This document shows, in pieces, positions 5,144-6,260 of a stretch of DNA of 6,260 nt. Both the position numbers and the translations under genes were made by a program. The notes below the pieces were generated by a model that did not search any database, was not told the origin of the DNA, and saw nothing but the letters and a program-made list of their open reading frames with translations. The stretch comes from Kiloniellaceae bacterium (GTDB lineage Bacteria > Pseudomonadota > Alphaproteobacteria > Kiloniellales > Kiloniellaceae), in NCBI GenBank assembly GCA_028280915.1, contig JANQKX010000128.1, forward strand, positions 1 through 6,260. Reading direction: 5' to 3'. Numbering within the stretch: position 1 is the stretch's first letter; each line of letters starts with the position of its first letter.

Positions 5144-5733
5144 CTGGACAGCAAATCTTGAACGCGCTGGCGCAGGACGGGCAGCAAATCCTGCTCGAAC
5201 CAGGGATTTTTGCGCAGCCAAGCCGTGTTGCGCCAGGACGGATGGGGCAGGGGCAGGTAGCCGGGATCGTAGTCCCGCCAATGGGCCACCGTGTCGGTGA
5301 GGGAGCCCTTGCGTGCCTTGCCCAGATAGCGCTTTTGGGCGTAGAGGCCGATCAGCAGGGTGAGTTCCACGCCGGGCAGGCCGGCCAGGACCTGGGGGTG
5401 CCACAAGGGCGCGCACTCGGGGCGGGGCGGTTTGTCGCCGCCCCGGCTGTCCACGCCGGGATAACAGAACCCCATGGGCACGATGGCGATGCGCCCCGCG
5501 TCGTAGAAGGTCTCCTTGTCCACCTGCAGCCAGTCCCGCAGCCGGTCGCCGGAGCGGTCATTCCAGGGGATGCCCGATTCATGAACCCGGGTGCCCGGGG
5601 CCTGGCCGATGATCAGAAGGCGGGCACCGGCGCCCGCGCGCAAGACCGGGCGCGGCCCCAAGGGCAGATGTTCGGCGCAGACCGTGCAGGCCCGGGCCGC
5701 GGACAGGACATCGTTCAGGCAAGCCTCGCTCAC
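5140..5733 (-). CDS. Uracil-DNA glycosylase superfamily protein, probable Fe-S type
   Basis: The start is GTG at 5733, giving 197 residues, with GGAAGGG (5742-5748) 8 bases upstream. The frame is open further upstream, but that part is the shadow of the sirtuin gene. Proteins of this superfamily remove uracil or other damaged bases from DNA as the first step of base-excision repair. Motif I is GQAPG (43-47), where classic family 4 enzymes have GEAPG, followed by GIPWNDRSGDRLRDWL. Motif II is LPHPSWRN (162-169). Four cysteines at 16, 19, 90 and 107 (C-x2-C, then C-x16-C) fit the [4Fe-4S] arrangement of family 4-like enzymes. PMGFCYPG and GGDKPPRPEC match a proteobacterial UDG-like subgroup whose activity I believe is not well characterised. 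It overlaps the sirtuin stop by GTGA and shares CTAG with the convergent regulator's stop. Confidence 0.85.
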   Translation of the reverse strand: MSEACLNDVLSAARACTVCAEHLPLGPRPVLRAGAGARLLIIGQAPGTRVHESGIPWNDRSGDRLRDWLQVDKETFYDAGRIAIVPMGFCYPGVDSRGGDKPPRPECAPLWHPQVLAGLPGVELTLLIGLYAQKRYLGKARKGSLTDTVAHWRDYDPGYLPLPHPSWRNTAWLRKNPWFEQDLLPVLRQRVQDLLSS

Positions 5734-6260
5734 GTCTTGGTCCCTTCCAAGAGTTCGGTTACGAAGGCGGGCACGATTTCCGTGGCCGGGCCATAGCGCC
5801 GTTCGGCGAAGAGGCTTTGCCCGGCGGAGGGTTCCAAGTTCAGCTCCACCGTATGGGCGCCCATCAGGCTCGCCTCCTCCACAAAGCCGGCGGCCGGATA
5901 GACGTTGCCCGAGGTACCGATGGAGATGAACAGCCGGCACTGGGCCAGGGCCGAAAAGATGGCCTCCATGTGATAGGGCATCTCGCCGAACCAGACCACG
6001 TCCACCCGCAGGAAACCAACTTGGCCGCACGCGGGGCACGCGCTCTTCAGGCCCAAATCACCGGTCCAGTCCATGGCCGTTTCACAGGCGGTGCAGCGGG
6101 CTTTCAGCAACTCCCCGTGCATGTGGCGCAGGTTCCGCGCGCCGGCTTTTTCGTGCAGATCGTCGATGTTTTGCGTGACCAGCAGGACGGGCCCGGGCCA
6201 ATCCCGCTCCAGTATCGGCAAGGCTTGGTGGGCGGCGTTGGGCTGAACGGCCGGGTCCAA
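5730..6260 (-). CDS. cobB: NAD-dependent protein deacylase, sirtuin family, 5' end outside window
   Basis: The visible 176 residues are the C-terminal part of a sirtuin, which removes acyl groups from protein lysines using NAD+. The frame runs off the window edge, and its first codon TTG is internal, not a start. About 60 N-terminal residues, including the GAGISAESG-type NAD motif, are missing. Visible from that codon are TQNIDDLHEKAG (29-40, NAD/ribose site) and HMHGEL with catalytic H48. Four zinc cysteines follow (C56, C59, C75, C78), then VVWFGE (88-93), SIGTSGNVYPAAG (113-125) and NLEP. VVWFGE and TSGNVYPAAG are typical of the CobB/SIRT5-like class, which also removes succinyl groups. 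The Tyr/Arg pair that would show this lies outside the window. Its stop overlaps the UDG start, so the two are translationally coupled. Confidence 0.9.
   Translation of the reverse strand: MDPAVQPNAAHQALPILERDWPGPVLLVTQNIDDLHEKAGARNLRHMHGELLKARCTACETAMDWTGDLGLKSACPACGQVGFLRVDVVWFGEMPYHMEAIFSALAQCRLFISIGTSGNVYPAAGFVEEASLMGAHTVELNLEPSAGQSLFAERRYGPATEIVPAFVTELLEGTKT
5742..5748 (-). promoter_or_regulatory. Ribosome binding site fixing the GTG start of the UDG gene
   Basis: Read on the minus strand this is GGAAGGG, 8 bases before GTG at 5733. It lies inside the last codons of the sirtuin gene. The GTG overlaps the sirtuin TGA as GTGA, which supports this start over any upstream one in the open frame. 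Confidence 0.65.

Noticed and set aside
4592..5416. 274-codon minus-strand frame opposite the regulator
   Set aside because: It is antisense to both the regulator and part of the UDG frame, with shadow-type composition.
5734..6039. N-terminal extension of the UDG frame to an ATG at 6039
   Set aside because: The extension overlaps the sirtuin coding sequence in another frame and reads as low-complexity Arg/Gly-rich sequence. The GTG at 5733 has a good ribosome site and family-like length.

Overview
The window is GC-rich, densely coded DNA of bacterial type. GTG starts, stop/start overlaps, G-rich ribosome sites and the gene families fit a Pseudomonadota genome, probably an alphaproteobacterium of Rhodospirillales type. 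That placement is an impression from the proteins and was not tested. No RNA gene, CRISPR array, insertion sequence or prophage gene is visible.

Layout, left to right. (1) 2-529, plus strand: a small exported protein of unknown function whose start probably lies outside the window. (2) 530-1018: a 489-base, more AT-rich intergenic region with a cluster of short inverted repeats, recurring GGTTAA words and a good sigma70-type promoter. (3) 1019-1732, plus: a class I SAM-dependent methyltransferase. (4) 1802-2686, minus: an NAD(P)-binding epimerase/reductase-like protein of the extended SDR fold that lacks the usual Tyr-x3-Lys pair. (5) 2731-4362, minus: a Rieske [2Fe-2S] domain fused to a histidine-rich, probably helical domain of about 400 residues that I cannot assign. 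(6) 4363-4474: a 112-bp AT-rich divergent control region with two related 16-bp operator-like sites exactly 42 bp apart. (7) 4475-5143, plus: a SufR-like winged-helix regulator with a C-terminal cysteine cluster. (8) 5140-5733, minus: a uracil-DNA-glycosylase-superfamily protein with four cysteines placed as in the Fe-S members. (9) 5730-6260, minus: the C-terminal three quarters of a CobB-type sirtuin deacylase, cut by the window edge.

The most interesting unit is 1802-5143. A probable Fe-S-sensing repressor is divergent from, and shares a control region with, a two-gene minus-strand transcription unit encoding a Rieske-fusion protein and an SDR protein. The inferred logic is that the regulator's own cluster reports Fe-S or redox state and sets expression of an Fe-S redox protein and its partner. 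The sirtuin and UDG genes form a separate, translationally coupled pair (GTGA overlap). The UDG gene and the regulator converge so tightly that a single CTAG supplies both stop codons.
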